Counted from the first letter of the stretch, positions 28,331-37,240 are shown. The stretch is 64,000 nt of DNA from Stenotrophomonas bentonitica (GCF_002887735.1 NZ_PKQP01000005.1:248001-312000), one strand, 5' to 3'. The notes: generated by a model not told the origin, from the letters alone. Numbers and translations are program-made.

Positions 28331-29296
28331 ATGTCCCTTGCCGAATTCGCCCTGATCGACCGCATCCGTGCCCGCACCGCCGAGCGCGACGACGTGGTGC
28401 TCGGCATCGGCGATGACGCCGCGCTGCTGCAGCCGCGCCCGAACGAACAGCTGGTGGTCACCGCCGACACGCTCAACAGCGGCGTGCATTTCCCGGCCGA
28501 GACCATGCCCTTCGACATCGGCTGGAAGACCCTGGCGGTCAACCTGTCCGACCTGGCTGCCATGGGCGCACGCCCGGCCTGGTGCACGCTGGCGTTGTCG
28601 CTGCCCGACGCGCACCCGGACTGGATCGAATCCTTCGCCGACGGCTTCTTCGCGCTGGCCGACGAACACGCCATCGCGTTGATCGGCGGCGACACCACGC
28701 GTGGCCCGCTGTCGCTGTCGGTCACGGCGATGGGGCAGGTGGCACGCGGCCAGGCGCTGCGCCGCGACCGCGCCCAGGTGGGCGATGACATCTGGGTGAG
28801 CGGCACACTCGGCGACGCCGCCGGTGCCCTGCAGCTGTGGCAGCGCGGTGAGTTGAACATCGCCACCGCCACCGTGCTGGGTGACTACGAAACATTGCGC
28901 CTGCGCTTGCTGCGGCCGACCCCACGGGTGACGCTGGGCCTGCGCCTCCGCGCCTTCGCGCATGCTGCCGTGGATATCTCTGACGGCCTGCTGGCCGACC
29001 TGGGCCACATCACCACGCGCAGTGGCGTGCGTGCCGAAGTGGATGCCGACGCCGTGCCGCTGTCACCGGCGCTGCGTGCGGTGCTTGGCCGCGACGCCGC
29101 GCGTGCGTGTGCCCTGCGCGGCGGCGACGATTACGAACTGTGCTTCACCGCCGCCGCCGACCAGCGCGAGGCGCTGCATGCCGTGGCCGAATCGCTGCGC
29201 CTGCCGCTCACCCGCATCGGCCGCATCGTGGAAGGGCAGGGCGTGCAGTGCGAAGGCGAAACCGGGCCCGGCGGCTACCAGCACTTCGCGGAGTGA
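28331..29296 (+). CDS. thiL: Thiamine-monophosphate kinase
   Basis: 321 residues. PurM/ThiL-fold motifs are visible: DDVVLGIGDDAALL (metal and nucleotide binding), VTADTLNSGVHF, LAVNLSDLAAMGA, ALIGGDTTRGP, VDISDGLLADLGHI and RGGDDYELCFTA. It phosphorylates thiamine monophosphate to the active cofactor TPP. Placement after nusB is conserved in proteobacteria (ribH-nusB-thiL). No TPP riboswitch is seen. Confidence 0.95.
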   Translation: MSLAEFALIDRIRARTAERDDVVLGIGDDAALLQPRPNEQLVVTADTLNSGVHFPAETMPFDIGWKTLAVNLSDLAAMGARPAWCTLALSLPDAHPDWIESFADGFFALADEHAIALIGGDTTRGPLSLSVTAMGQVARGQALRRDRAQVGDDIWVSGTLGDAAGALQLWQRGELNIATATVLGDYETLRLRLLRPTPRVTLGLRLRAFAHAAVDISDGLLADLGHITTRSGVRAEVDADAVPLSPALRAVLGRDAARACALRGGDDYELCFTAAADQREALHAVAESLRLPLTRIGRIVEGQGVQCEGETGPGGYQHFAE

Positions 29297-29298
29297 GC

Positions 29299-29320
29299 AG
29301 CCGGCAGAGCCCGGCGCCAC
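29299..29320. repeat. Single REP unit after thiL
   Basis: A 22-bp unit nearly identical to the unit at 27059 (one base different), lying 2 bp past the thiL stop in the tail-to-tail gap with the fimbrial chaperone. Confidence 0.6.
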
Positions 29321-29336
29321 GGTCGCGATGCGGGTG

Positions 29337-30065
29337 TTACGGGATGCTCACGGTCGCCTGCTGGTCCCGCGGCGTGCCGTAGTCGTCCAGCCACTGGAAC
29401 GTCACCTTCGCCGGCATCGGGGCACCCGCCGGCAGCGCGTAGCGCACCTGCTGGCCCGGGGCGATCATGTCCACCTCCACCTTGCGGCCGTCCGCCAGCG
29501 TCAGCGTGCTCAGGGTGACGTGGTAGGCGGTAGGGTTGGTGACCTGCAAGGCATTGCCCGCACCGGTCCATACCAGCGCAGCCGCGGCATCGCGGGCGTT
29601 GCCGGGCAACCCTGCGGGACGGTGAAACAGCTTCACACGCGTGCGCACGGCGAATTGCAGCAGATTCTTGCCTGCGGCATCGGTCGGCTTGGGCGGAATG
29701 TCCAGCAGGTTGAAATAGAACACCGATTCGCGGTCGGTTGGCAGCGGTGCCTCCGACGGGCGCGGTGCATAGGTGATGCGATAGGCCTGGCCCTGATGCG
29801 CCTGCAGCAGGCGCGGGTCGGCCGGGGTAAGCCGGAACGGCGTGCGCACGTTCTCCGGCCGGGCATGACTATCGCCCGCGTCCACCCACACCTGCACCAT
29901 GGCCGGCTGGTCGCCACCGTTGCTTGCCTTCACTGTGACGTCGCGACCCTTGCCTGCGTCGTGCACGATGCGGGTGCCTTGCAGCGTAACCGCGGCCAGC
30001 GAGGCATGGCTCGCCAGCAGCAGCGTCACCAGGGCGAACGCCCGGGATGTAATGCGCATGTTCAT
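29337..30065 (-). CDS. Periplasmic fimbrial chaperone (PapD-like)
   Basis: 242 residues with a signal peptide of about 24 (ending SHASLA). Two immunoglobulin-like domains follow. Conserved pilin-clamping residues are visible: Arg in LQGTRIVHD and Lys in RTRVKLFHRP, with the chaperone signature ESVFYFNLLDIPP. It captures pilin subunits by donor-strand complementation and delivers them to the usher. It is second in a leftward two-gene unit behind a pilin; a perfect 30-bp palindrome sits between them. The cognate usher is encoded divergently. Confidence 0.92.
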   Translation of the reverse strand: MNMRITSRAFALVTLLLASHASLAAVTLQGTRIVHDAGKGRDVTVKASNGGDQPAMVQVWVDAGDSHARPENVRTPFRLTPADPRLLQAHQGQAYRITYAPRPSEAPLPTDRESVFYFNLLDIPPKPTDAAGKNLLQFAVRTRVKLFHRPAGLPGNARDAAAALVWTGAGNALQVTNPTAYHVTLSTLTLADGRKVEVDMIAPGQQVRYALPAGAPMPAKVTFQWLDDYGTPRDQQATVSIP

Positions 30066-30090
30066 TGCTCACCTGCTCCAGAAGAAAGTG

Positions 30091-30120
30091 CCGTACCTGC
30101 CGCACGTGCGGCAGGTACGG
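30091..30120 (-). terminator. Perfect 30-bp intercistronic palindrome between pilin and chaperone
   Basis: Stem of 13 bp (CCGTACCTGCCGC with its complement) around ACGT. Read leftward it is followed by CACTTTCTTCT, a weak T-rich tract. It probably stabilises the pilin mRNA 3' end and partly terminates before the chaperone gene, giving excess pilin. Confidence 0.6.
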
Positions 30121-30135
30121 CGAAAGGGCGTTGAG

Positions 30136-30648
30136 TTACTTGTAGAGCACCACGAAATCACCGGAGGCATCGGCCTTGCCGGCCGTTGCGTCCTGGCCCG
30201 GCGAGGCGTACCACGCGCTGTAGTCCAGCTGGCCTTTGCCGTCGGCAGGAATGACCACCCACTGCGTGGGATCTTCACCGATCTTCTGGTGCGCACCGGC
30301 GGCGTCGTACAGCGCAACGCCCACGTTCTGCGCGCCGCCCGGAGCGACACCCAGGTTGCCGGTGCTGCCATGCGGCGTGCCGCCAAAGCGCACACCCACC
30401 TCCTGGGAACTGCCCGAACCGGAGCAGTCCAGGCCGATGCTGAAGTTCTTCTGGCCGGCACGGGTGTTGGCGTTGACCGACTTCAGGTCGACCTGGCCCA
30501 TGGCCACGGTGATGGTGCCGCCGGTGGAGTCCACCGCGCAGGTGGAGGTCATCAGCTCGCCGGTGATCTCCAGCTTCTCGGCCATGGCCGACGGTGCGGC
30601 CGTGGCAGCCAGCAGGGAAATGATCGCTACATTCAATTTGTTCAACAT
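30136..30648 (-). CDS. Fimbrial major-type pilin subunit
   Basis: 170 residues from the ATG at 30648; the open frame upstream lacks a signal peptide. The signal peptide is about 23 residues (PSAMA). A pilin disulfide pair is expected between Cys in TSTCAVDS and Cys in GLDCSGSG. The C-terminal strand ends DFVVLYK, with the aromatic penultimate residue typical of chaperone-usher pilins. The N-terminal segment EKLEITGELM would act as donor strand. First gene of the leftward unit, so likely the most abundant subunit. Confidence 0.88.
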   Translation of the reverse strand: MLNKLNVAIISLLAATAAPSAMAEKLEITGELMTSTCAVDSTGGTITVAMGQVDLKSVNANTRAGQKNFSIGLDCSGSGSSQEVGVRFGGTPHGSTGNLGVAPGGAQNVGVALYDAAGAHQKIGEDPTQWVVIPADGKGQLDYSAWYASPGQDATAGKADASGDFVVLYK

Positions 30649-31006
30649 GATCTGCACTCGGGTTGGAAAATACGAGGAGCGCAGTGTCGTTCCAGACATA
30701 TCTCGGAACCATGCAATAAGTTGCAAACGATAGGCGGTGTCTTAAATGGCCGCCGTTTGTACAGGTGGCGTTCAATGCACGGCGCACCGTGCCCGCGCGT
30801 GACACCTATAGGGAATCCGCCGCATTTCAAAAACTGCAGATCGGGTGACGCTGAAAATGAATGCGCTTGAAACTTAGATAGGCAAAATCTCTCTAGTTCT
30901 AAGGGTTGCATTGAGCATTGCAACTAATTGCATGGGATGACGCGCGGTAGACCCCTACGCTGCGACCCCTCATCCACAGGGAGATGTCGGTTTCAGCCGA
31001 CGTCGA
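30649..31006. promoter_or_regulatory. Divergent fimbrial control region with repeated TTGCA motifs
   Basis: This 358-bp AT-richer region separates the pilin and usher starts. TTGCA/TGCAA occurs in two clusters: ATGCAATAAGTTGCAAAC (30711-30728) and 30904-30935, where an inverted pair GTTGCA (30905-30910) / TGCAAC (30919-30924) is followed by ATTGCAT. Leftward, TTGCAA with GATATG at about 18 bp may form the pilin promoter. Rightward, TTGAAA (30867-30872) is a possible -35 without a good -10. A shared regulator is plausible. Confidence 0.4.
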
Positions 31007-33553
31007 ATGATCGTCGCCATGAATGCATGCTCGCCAGTCTTCGCTCCGCCTCGTCGTCGCACGCGCCACTGCTTGGCAACGGCTATCGCCGTCTCGCTGG
31101 CATTGGGTATGGTCGCGCCAAGCCGGGCCGATCCGCTCGACGGCCTGCAGTTCAGCGAGGGGTTCCTGATCGGCGGCGAGGCCATCGACCTGCAGCGCTA
31201 CGCGCAGGGCAATCCGATGGCGCCAGGCGTGTACCCGCTGGACCTGGTGGTCAACGGGGCGTTCCGCGAAAGCCGCGACATCACCTTCGTGCCGGGCGAA
31301 CAGGGCGCCGTGCCGTGCCTGCCGGTGGCACTGGTGCGCGAACTGGGTCTGAAGGATGCCTACCTGACGCCACTGGGTGATGATGCGTCGGCCTGTGTCG
31401 ACCTGGTGGCCATCGTGCCGGGCGCCACGGTCAGCTTCGACAGCGGCGCGTTGCAGCTGCTGGTGACGGTTCCGCAGGCCGCACAGGTCAGCACCGCGCG
31501 TGGCTACGTGGCACCGGCGCAGCGCGACTATGGCGTCACGGCAGGATTCTTCGACTACAACGTCAACCACAATCGCAGCCAAGGGCAGGACAACACCTAC
31601 GCCAGCGTCAATGCGGGCATCAATCTGGGTGCCTGGCGGTTGCGCCATCGCGCGTCGTTCAGCCAGGGCACGCACGGTTCGCGACACGATGTGATCAGCA
31701 GCCACCTGCAGCGCGACCTGCCGTGGCTCAACAGCCAGTTGCTGATCGGCCAGAGCAGCACCGGCGGCGAGTTGTTTGAAAGCGTGGCCTTCAGCGGTGC
31801 ACGCGTGGCCACCGACGAGCGCATGCTGCCCGATTCGCTGCGCGGCTTTGCCCCGGTGGTGCAGGGCATTGCCGAGGGCAACGCGGTGGTCACCATCCGC
31901 CAGAACAGCCATGTCATCCATGAGGTGACCGTCGCGCCGGGGCCGTTCTCCATCGAGGATCTGTACCCCACCAACTTCGGCGGCGACCTGGACGTGACTG
32001 TCACCGAAGCCGACGGCCGGACCCAGCGCTTCAAGGTCAGCTTCTCGGCGGTGCCGCAGGCGCTGCGCCCCGGCGCCAGCCGCTTCAGCGCCACCGCTGG
32101 TGAACTGCGCGCCTCCCGTCGCGGCGGTGAAGACCTGCGCTTTGCCGAAGGCACCTACGCACGCGGCATCAGCAACCGCTTCACCGCATTGGGCGGCGTA
32201 CAGGCCAGTGAAGGTTTCCAGGCGGCATTGGTCGGCGGTGCGGTGAACACGCCGATCGGCGCGTTCGGTGCCGACATCACCCATTCGCGCGCACGCCTGA
32301 GCAACGGCGAGCAGGTGACCGGCAACAGTGTGCGGCTCAACTTCCAGCGCTATGTTGCCGCCACCGGCACCAACTTCGGCCTGGCCGCGCACCGCTACAG
32401 CACGCAGGGCTATCTCACCCTGACCGACTTCGCCGACGCACGCAGCGACGACTGGGGCTATGGCCGCCGTGCGCGCCAGCGCTACCAGGTGAACTTCTCG
32501 CAGCGAGTGGGCGAGCGCAGCACGCTGTCGCTGAGCGGGGGCCATGTGAGCTACTGGGACAGCGCCGACCGCCAGAACGATTTCCAGCTGCGCTTCCAGA
32601 GCACCTGGGGCCGCGCCAACTACGGCATCTCCGCGATGCGCTACCAGTTGGGCAACGGCCGCCAGGACACCCGCTATGCATTCAACGTGAGCGTGCCGCT
32701 GGGCCGCAGCCCGAGTGCGCCGCGCCTGAGCAGCCAGGTCGGGCAGTCCGCTGCCGGTCACCAGGCGCAGCTGGGCATCAACGGCACGCTGGGTGAGGAC
32801 CGCGCACTGAGTTACAGCCTGTCGGCCAGCGATGCCAGCAACGGCCAGCGCAGTACCAGTGCCTACACCACCTACCAGGGCGGACGTGGCACCTTCAGCG
32901 CGGGGTATACCCGTTCCGGCGACTACAGCGCGGTGTCGGCCAGCGCGGCCGGCAGCGTGGTGCTGCATGGCGGCGGCGTCAACCTCGGCGCCCCGGTGGG
33001 CGACGGCTTTGCGTTGATCCAGGCCGAGGGTGCGCATGGGGCAAAGGTCGGGTACGGAAGCGATACCCGGGTGGCGCGCAATGGCTATGCGTTGCTGCCG
33101 CACGTCAGCCCCTACCGCTGGAACCAGATCGACCTGGACCCGTCCGGCCTGCCGCTGGATGTGGAACTGCTGCAGACCTCGCAGCGTGTCGCCCCCACCG
33201 CCGGCAGCATCGTGCGGGTGGCCTTCAACGCCAAGCGCGAGCGCACGCTGTTCATCGATGCCACCGACGCGCTGGGCCAGCCCCTGCCGTTCGCCGCCCG
33301 CGTTGAAGACGAGGCCGGCCGCGCATTCGGTGCGGTCGGGCAGGGCGGGGTGATCCAGTTGCGCGGCGCGCCCGAACACGGCCAGTTGATCGTCGATCCC
33401 GATGGTCCACAGCGCTGTCGCCTGCACTACACCACGCCCGATGCCCCGGATGCCTACGGGCTGTCCTGGAGCCAGGCGGTCTGCACACCGCTGCCCGCGC
33501 CCAGCCCGGGTCTGCAGGCCGCTCTGGATGTGTCCAGCGCAGCGTCGTTCTGA
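31007..33553 (+). CDS. Fimbrial outer-membrane usher
   Basis: 848 residues, full length. Signal peptide to about residue 42 (VAPSRA); N-terminal chaperone-binding domain (DPLDGLQFSEGFLIGG onward); 24-strand barrel with plug region near VTVAPGPFSIEDLYPTNFGGDLDVTV; C-terminal domains with the Cys pair QRCRLHYTT and QAVCTPL. It assembles pilins across the outer membrane. ATG 31007 is chosen. The ribosome site AGGGAG (30978-30983) is 23 nt away, but a hairpin GTCGG/CCGAC (30986-31001) between them could shorten the spacing. An 8-codon ORF starting at ATG 30984 ends in the overlapping ATGA. Confidence 0.95.
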   Translation: MIVAMNACSPVFAPPRRRTRHCLATAIAVSLALGMVAPSRADPLDGLQFSEGFLIGGEAIDLQRYAQGNPMAPGVYPLDLVVNGAFRESRDITFVPGEQGAVPCLPVALVRELGLKDAYLTPLGDDASACVDLVAIVPGATVSFDSGALQLLVTVPQAAQVSTARGYVAPAQRDYGVTAGFFDYNVNHNRSQGQDNTYASVNAGINLGAWRLRHRASFSQGTHGSRHDVISSHLQRDLPWLNSQLLIGQSSTGGELFESVAFSGARVATDERMLPDSLRGFAPVVQGIAEGNAVVTIRQNSHVIHEVTVAPGPFSIEDLYPTNFGGDLDVTVTEADGRTQRFKVSFSAVPQALRPGASRFSATAGELRASRRGGEDLRFAEGTYARGISNRFTALGGVQASEGFQAALVGGAVNTPIGAFGADITHSRARLSNGEQVTGNSVRLNFQRYVAATGTNFGLAAHRYSTQGYLTLTDFADARSDDWGYGRRARQRYQVNFSQRVGERSTLSLSGGHVSYWDSADRQNDFQLRFQSTWGRANYGISAMRYQLGNGRQDTRYAFNVSVPLGRSPSAPRLSSQVGQSAAGHQAQLGINGTLGEDRALSYSLSASDASNGQRSTSAYTTYQGGRGTFSAGYTRSGDYSAVSASAAGSVVLHGGGVNLGAPVGDGFALIQAEGAHGAKVGYGSDTRVARNGYALLPHVSPYRWNQIDLDPSGLPLDVELLQTSQRVAPTAGSIVRVAFNAKRERTLFIDATDALGQPLPFAARVEDEAGRAFGAVGQGGVIQLRGAPEHGQLIVDPDGPQRCRLHYTTPDAPDAYGLSWSQAVCTPLPAPSPGLQAALDVSSAASF

Positions 33554-33586
33554 GTCTTTCTTTCCTTTCCCTATCTGGAGTTCTGC

Positions 33587-34096
33587 ATGAATCTGTTCAA
33601 CCGCTTGACCCTGTGCACCGCTCTGTTGGCCGTGGCGCCGCTGGCCATGGCCGACAGCGCCACCCTCACCATCAGCGGCCGGGTGCTGCCCGGCACCTGC
33701 ACGCTTACGGATGCGCGGATCGATCTGGACCCGGTCAAAACCAGCGACCTCACCCCCGGCACGGACAGCCAGATCAAGGCCGGCGCGCTGGAGTTCAACG
33801 GCTGCGTGGGCGTGAGCAAGGCGGTGCTGTCCTTCGCCGGCACCGCTGCCGACGGCGATGCGACGCGCTGGAAGAACACCGAAGCTACCGACCCGGCCGG
33901 TGGCGTGTCGATTTCGCTGCTGTCGGGTACCACCGGCAGCACCTATCTCAAGGACGGCGACACCGGCATCGATGTGCCGGTGACCGGCACCAGCGCGCGT
34001 TACGACCTGAGAGCGGCGTACTACCTGCCTCCCGCAGGCGTGCCCGAAGCCGGTGGGGTTTCCACGGAGATCGTGGTGACGGCGGACTACGAATGA
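33587..34096 (+). CDS. Fimbrial minor pilin subunit
   Basis: 169 residues. Signal peptide of about 22 (APLAMA), then SATLTISGRVLPGTCTLT with the first Cys; the second is in EFNGCVGV. It ends VVTADYE, a less canonical C-terminus than major pilins. It lies 33 bp after the usher and overlaps the adhesin by ATGA, which suggests a linker subunit made in amounts similar to the tip adhesin. Confidence 0.87.
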   Translation: MNLFNRLTLCTALLAVAPLAMADSATLTISGRVLPGTCTLTDARIDLDPVKTSDLTPGTDSQIKAGALEFNGCVGVSKAVLSFAGTAADGDATRWKNTEATDPAGGVSISLLSGTTGSTYLKDGDTGIDVPVTGTSARYDLRAAYYLPPAGVPEAGGVSTEIVVTADYE

Positions 34097-35112
34097 GAAC
34101 GAATGTACCCACGCCGACCAGAAGCATGATCAGCGCCGCGCGCCAAATCAGGCGGGCAAGGCACTCCGGACTGCGCATGGCGATCGGCTTGCTGTGTTCA
34201 CTTGGCTTCTGCGCGACTGCAGTTGCGTGTACGACAAGCCGGGGTTACCCGATGAACTTCGACAAGACCTACAGCTCCTCGCCGCCCTCCGAGGGACGGT
34301 TCATGGATTACGGCGGTGCCGTTGCCAACTTCAGCGCATGCAGTGTCCCCGGCCTCTATGATATGGCGCTCACGCTGGATATGCCTGGACTCAGGCCGGC
34401 AGGTACCATCAGCTATGACGGAATGACGCTGCCCGTTTACGACTTTGCGGATGATTCGCCGTTGATCGGCTTTGCGTTCATGCAGGTCATAGGATGGTCT
34501 GCTCAACCCGTCACTCCGGGTAGTACCACACCGTATGTCATGGATATAGCGGCAACGGAGAGCCCCAAAGCCGATTTCAATTTTCGCGCCTACGCTTTCT
34601 CACGGGGAACTCCCATGCGCACCTATGAGATGTCAGGCAGCCTCAAGATCGATGCGCCTGATTTTCCTTCGCTGGGACTCACGATTCCGCTCAGGATCAA
34701 CCTGAAATTCCCACACGTCACGTGCCCGCTGCTGGACGCGGCGGAGGACCTGCGGGATGTCGATTTCGCCGAGTTGTCCGCACCAGGCAGCACGGCAGGA
34801 GAGAAAGTGGTGGCCATTCGGATGGATTGCGGCGCGGATACGCCCCGGGCCAGGATCTCGTTGCATGATGCTGCAGACCCTGGCAATACCGGAAGCCAGC
34901 TGACACCCAGTGCGGGTTCGGATGCCGGCGGTGTCCGTGTGCAGCTGATGCGTGCAGGCAGCGAGGTCCAGTTCGGCCAGCAGTGGGATTTCGACCCGGG
35001 GGTGGGCGGCATGCATAACCACGAGTTCACGGCGCGCTACATCCGCACCACGGAGACACTCACGCCCGGCATCATCAAGGGGGAGGCGGTGTTGAACGTC
35101 GATTACTGGTAG
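34093..35112 (+). CDS. Putative fimbrial tip adhesin (two-domain)
   Basis: 339 residues from ATG 34093 (ATGA overlap with the pilin). A long basic N-terminus and hydrophobic segment end near CATAVA. The N-terminal domain (about 46-190) has no recognised lectin motif. The C-terminal domain is pilin-like: FPHVTCPLLDAAEDLRDVDF, RMDCGADT and the closing GIIKGEAVLNVDYW. This receptor-binding-plus-pilin layout is that of tip adhesins. Base composition is visibly less GC-rich than neighbouring genes, as often seen in variable adhesins or transferred DNA. The ligand is unknown. Confidence 0.8.
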   Translation: MRTNVPTPTRSMISAARQIRRARHSGLRMAIGLLCSLGFCATAVACTTSRGYPMNFDKTYSSSPPSEGRFMDYGGAVANFSACSVPGLYDMALTLDMPGLRPAGTISYDGMTLPVYDFADDSPLIGFAFMQVIGWSAQPVTPGSTTPYVMDIAATESPKADFNFRAYAFSRGTPMRTYEMSGSLKIDAPDFPSLGLTIPLRINLKFPHVTCPLLDAAEDLRDVDFAELSAPGSTAGEKVVAIRMDCGADTPRARISLHDAADPGNTGSQLTPSAGSDAGGVRVQLMRAGSEVQFGQQWDFDPGVGGMHNHEFTARYIRTTETLTPGIIKGEAVLNVDYW

Positions 35113-35117
35113 CGGCG

Positions 35118-35762
35118 ATGTCGGGAGTTTCGCCAGCGTCGCAGGCGGATCTGACCGGCTACACCGCTACCGGCCGCGTGCGTGGTACTGCCGCTGGGTG
35201 TTTATGGCACCTGGTTGCAGGATGGCGAGGGCACTCACGGCGCCTATATGGATACGAACGTGCAGTACGGCGGTTTCGACAACCGCGTGAGGGGTATCGG
35301 CCTGGAGCCGGAGCAATACGATTCGCGGATGGCCAGGGCGTCGCTGGAGGCCGGTTACACGTTCAACGTCTGGCAGGGTGCGTCGAGCCAGCTGTATCTG
35401 CAGCCGCAGCTGTCGTATGTCGACTTCGACGCTGATCGCCATGGAACACAACTGCACGGCGATCGATCGTGCCGATGCCGGTGGCCTGAACGGGCGCCCG
35501 GGCTGTGCGCGTGTTCGGTCATGGCGCTGCAGCTGGCACGTACCTGGGGGGGAACTGGCTGCGCGGCAGCGGCACCAGCGCCTTGCAGTTCAACGGTGAC
35601 ACGCTGGGTGCGGATGTGCCGCGCAACCGCTATGAAATGCAGGCCGGTGCCGAGTTGAAGCTGGGCCAGCGCTGGGGCGCATGGGGTGGCCTGACCGTGC
35701 AGCGGGGTGACCACGGTTACCGCAATGTGGGTGGCCAGGTGGGCCTGCGCATGGCCTGGTAA
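35118..35762 (+). pseudogene. Autotransporter beta-barrel remnant with three frameshifts
   Basis: The 3' end of a type V autotransporter lies directly after the adhesin. Homologous text is spread over frames: DLTGYTATGRVRG (frame of 35118), PLGVYGTWLQDGEGTHGAYM to SYVDFDAD (frame of 35182), DRADAGGLNGRPG (third frame) and RVFGHGAAAGTYLGGNWLRG to GGQVGLRMAW (frame of 35505, back to the first). Each shift is in the same direction and the final one restores the original frame. The passenger is absent. The closing strand ends in an aromatic residue (Trp), as in functional barrels, so decay may be recent. Confidence 0.8.
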
Positions 35763-35771
35763 GCGACAGTG

Positions 35772-35844
35772 CCGGGGTCGGAGCCCATTGCTTGGCAATG
35801 GGATCCGACCCCGGGTAACCGGTAGCGCCGGGCCATGCCCGGCG
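35772..35844. repeat. Two strong hairpins after the autotransporter remnant
   Basis: Hairpin 1 (35772-35814): CCGGGGTCGGA and CCCATTGC pair with GCAATGGG and TCCGACCCCGG. Hairpin 2 (35826-35844): CGCCGGGC/GCCCGGCG with a CAT loop, preceded by GTAG. Both look like dispersed repeats of this genus and may end transcription from both sides in this tail-to-tail gap. Confidence 0.65.
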
Positions 35845-35848
35845 GGTG

Positions 35849-37240
35849 TCACCCCGGCGGCAGCACCTTGCCTGGGTTGAGGATGCCATCCGGATCCAGC
35901 GCGGCCTTGATCGCGCGCATCGTTGCCAGCGTGGCCGCGCTGAACGCCTTGGCCATGAAGTCGCGCTTGGCCAGGCCGATGCCATGCTCGCCCGACAACG
36001 TGCCGCCCAACGCCAGCGTCAGTTCGAAGATCTTCGGCAGCGCCGCATGCGCGCGTGCGTTTTCGTCGGCGTCGTCGGGGTGGTAGAGGATGTTGACGTG
36101 CAGGTTGCCGTTGCCGGCATGGCCGAAGGTGACGATGGTGAGCGCGTATTCGCGCGCCAGCGCCTGCACGCCGGCCACCAGGTCGGGGATGCGCGACACC
36201 GGCACCACCACGTCTTCGTTGATCTTGCCCGGGGCGATGCTGCGCAGCGCGGGCGACAGCGCCTTGCGCGCGGCCCACAGTTTTTCGCGCGCGGCCCCTT
36301 CCATCGCCACGTCCAACGCGATCATGCCGTCGCCCTCGGCGGCGGTGGCCAGTGCCTGCAGCAGGTAGGGCAGGGTGTCGTGGTCGCCGTCGGCTTCCAC
36401 CAGCAACATCGCGCCGGCCTCGGGCACGTCGGCGCCATTGCGACGCAGCAGCTCCAGGCTGCGCGCGTCCATGAATTCCAGCCGCGTGGGCACCACCGGT
36501 TGCGCCATCAGCCGCGACACGGCCGCCGCGGCCGCATCGGCATCGCGATACAACACGCGCAGCCCGGCCTGGGCGACCGGAAGCGGGGTGAGCTTCAGCG
36601 TGGCTTCCACGATCAGCGCCAGGGTGCCTTCGCTGCCCACCAGCAGGTGGGTAAGGTCGTAGCCGGTGGCGTCCTTGGTGTAGGCGCCGCCGCAGTGGAT
36701 GAGGTCGCCTGCGCCGGTCACCGCCACCAGCCCGAGCACGTTGTCGCGGCTGGTGCCGTACTTCACCGCGCGCGGGCCACCGGCATTGCACGCCAGGTTG
36801 CCGCCGATGCTGCATATGTCGGCGCTGGACGGGTCCGGTGCCCAGAACAGGCCGTGCGGCATCAGCGCCTGCTGCAGGTCGCCGTTGAGCACACCCGGTT
36901 CGACCACCGCGCAGCGGTTGCCGGGCTGGATGTCGAGGATGCGCGCCATGCGCGCGAACGACAGCACGATGCTGCCGTTGACCGGTACCGCCGCGCCGGT
37001 GGTGCCGGTGCCCGCGCCGCGCGCCACCACGGCCACATGGTGCGTGCGGCAGGCGCGGACCAGCGCCACCACCTGCTCGCGGTCACGCGGAAACGCCACG
37101 CCGAGCGGCAACTGGCTGCGCCAGGAGTTGTCCTGCGCGTGGGCGGCCAGCACGGCGTCATCGGTGCGCCAGCCGTCGTCGCCCAGCAGGGCATGCACGG
37201 TGGACAAGAAGGCGGCGGGCAGGGCGGGGGTGGTCGACAT
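35849..37240 (-). CDS. FAD-linked oxidase, GlcD/D-lactate dehydrogenase type
   Basis: 463 residues from the ATG at 37240. The N-terminal FAD-binding (PCMH) domain has VVARGAGTGTTGAAVP and DPSSADICSIGGNLACNAGGPRAVKYG. The C-terminal FAD-oxidase domain has FGHAGNGNLHVNI and GGTLSGEHGIGLAKRDF, with the closing DPDGILNPGKVLPP. Enzymes of this family oxidise D-2-hydroxy acids such as D-lactate, glycolate or D-2-hydroxyglutarate. The substrate cannot be assigned. The start overlaps the stop of the upstream gene by one base (TGATG), so it is in an operon with the genes at 37240-39874. Confidence 0.9.
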   Translation of the reverse strand: MSTTPALPAAFLSTVHALLGDDGWRTDDAVLAAHAQDNSWRSQLPLGVAFPRDREQVVALVRACRTHHVAVVARGAGTGTTGAAVPVNGSIVLSFARMARILDIQPGNRCAVVEPGVLNGDLQQALMPHGLFWAPDPSSADICSIGGNLACNAGGPRAVKYGTSRDNVLGLVAVTGAGDLIHCGGAYTKDATGYDLTHLLVGSEGTLALIVEATLKLTPLPVAQAGLRVLYRDADAAAAAVSRLMAQPVVPTRLEFMDARSLELLRRNGADVPEAGAMLLVEADGDHDTLPYLLQALATAAEGDGMIALDVAMEGAAREKLWAARKALSPALRSIAPGKINEDVVVPVSRIPDLVAGVQALAREYALTIVTFGHAGNGNLHVNILYHPDDADENARAHAALPKIFELTLALGGTLSGEHGIGLAKRDFMAKAFSAATLATMRAIKAALDPDGILNPGKVLPPG

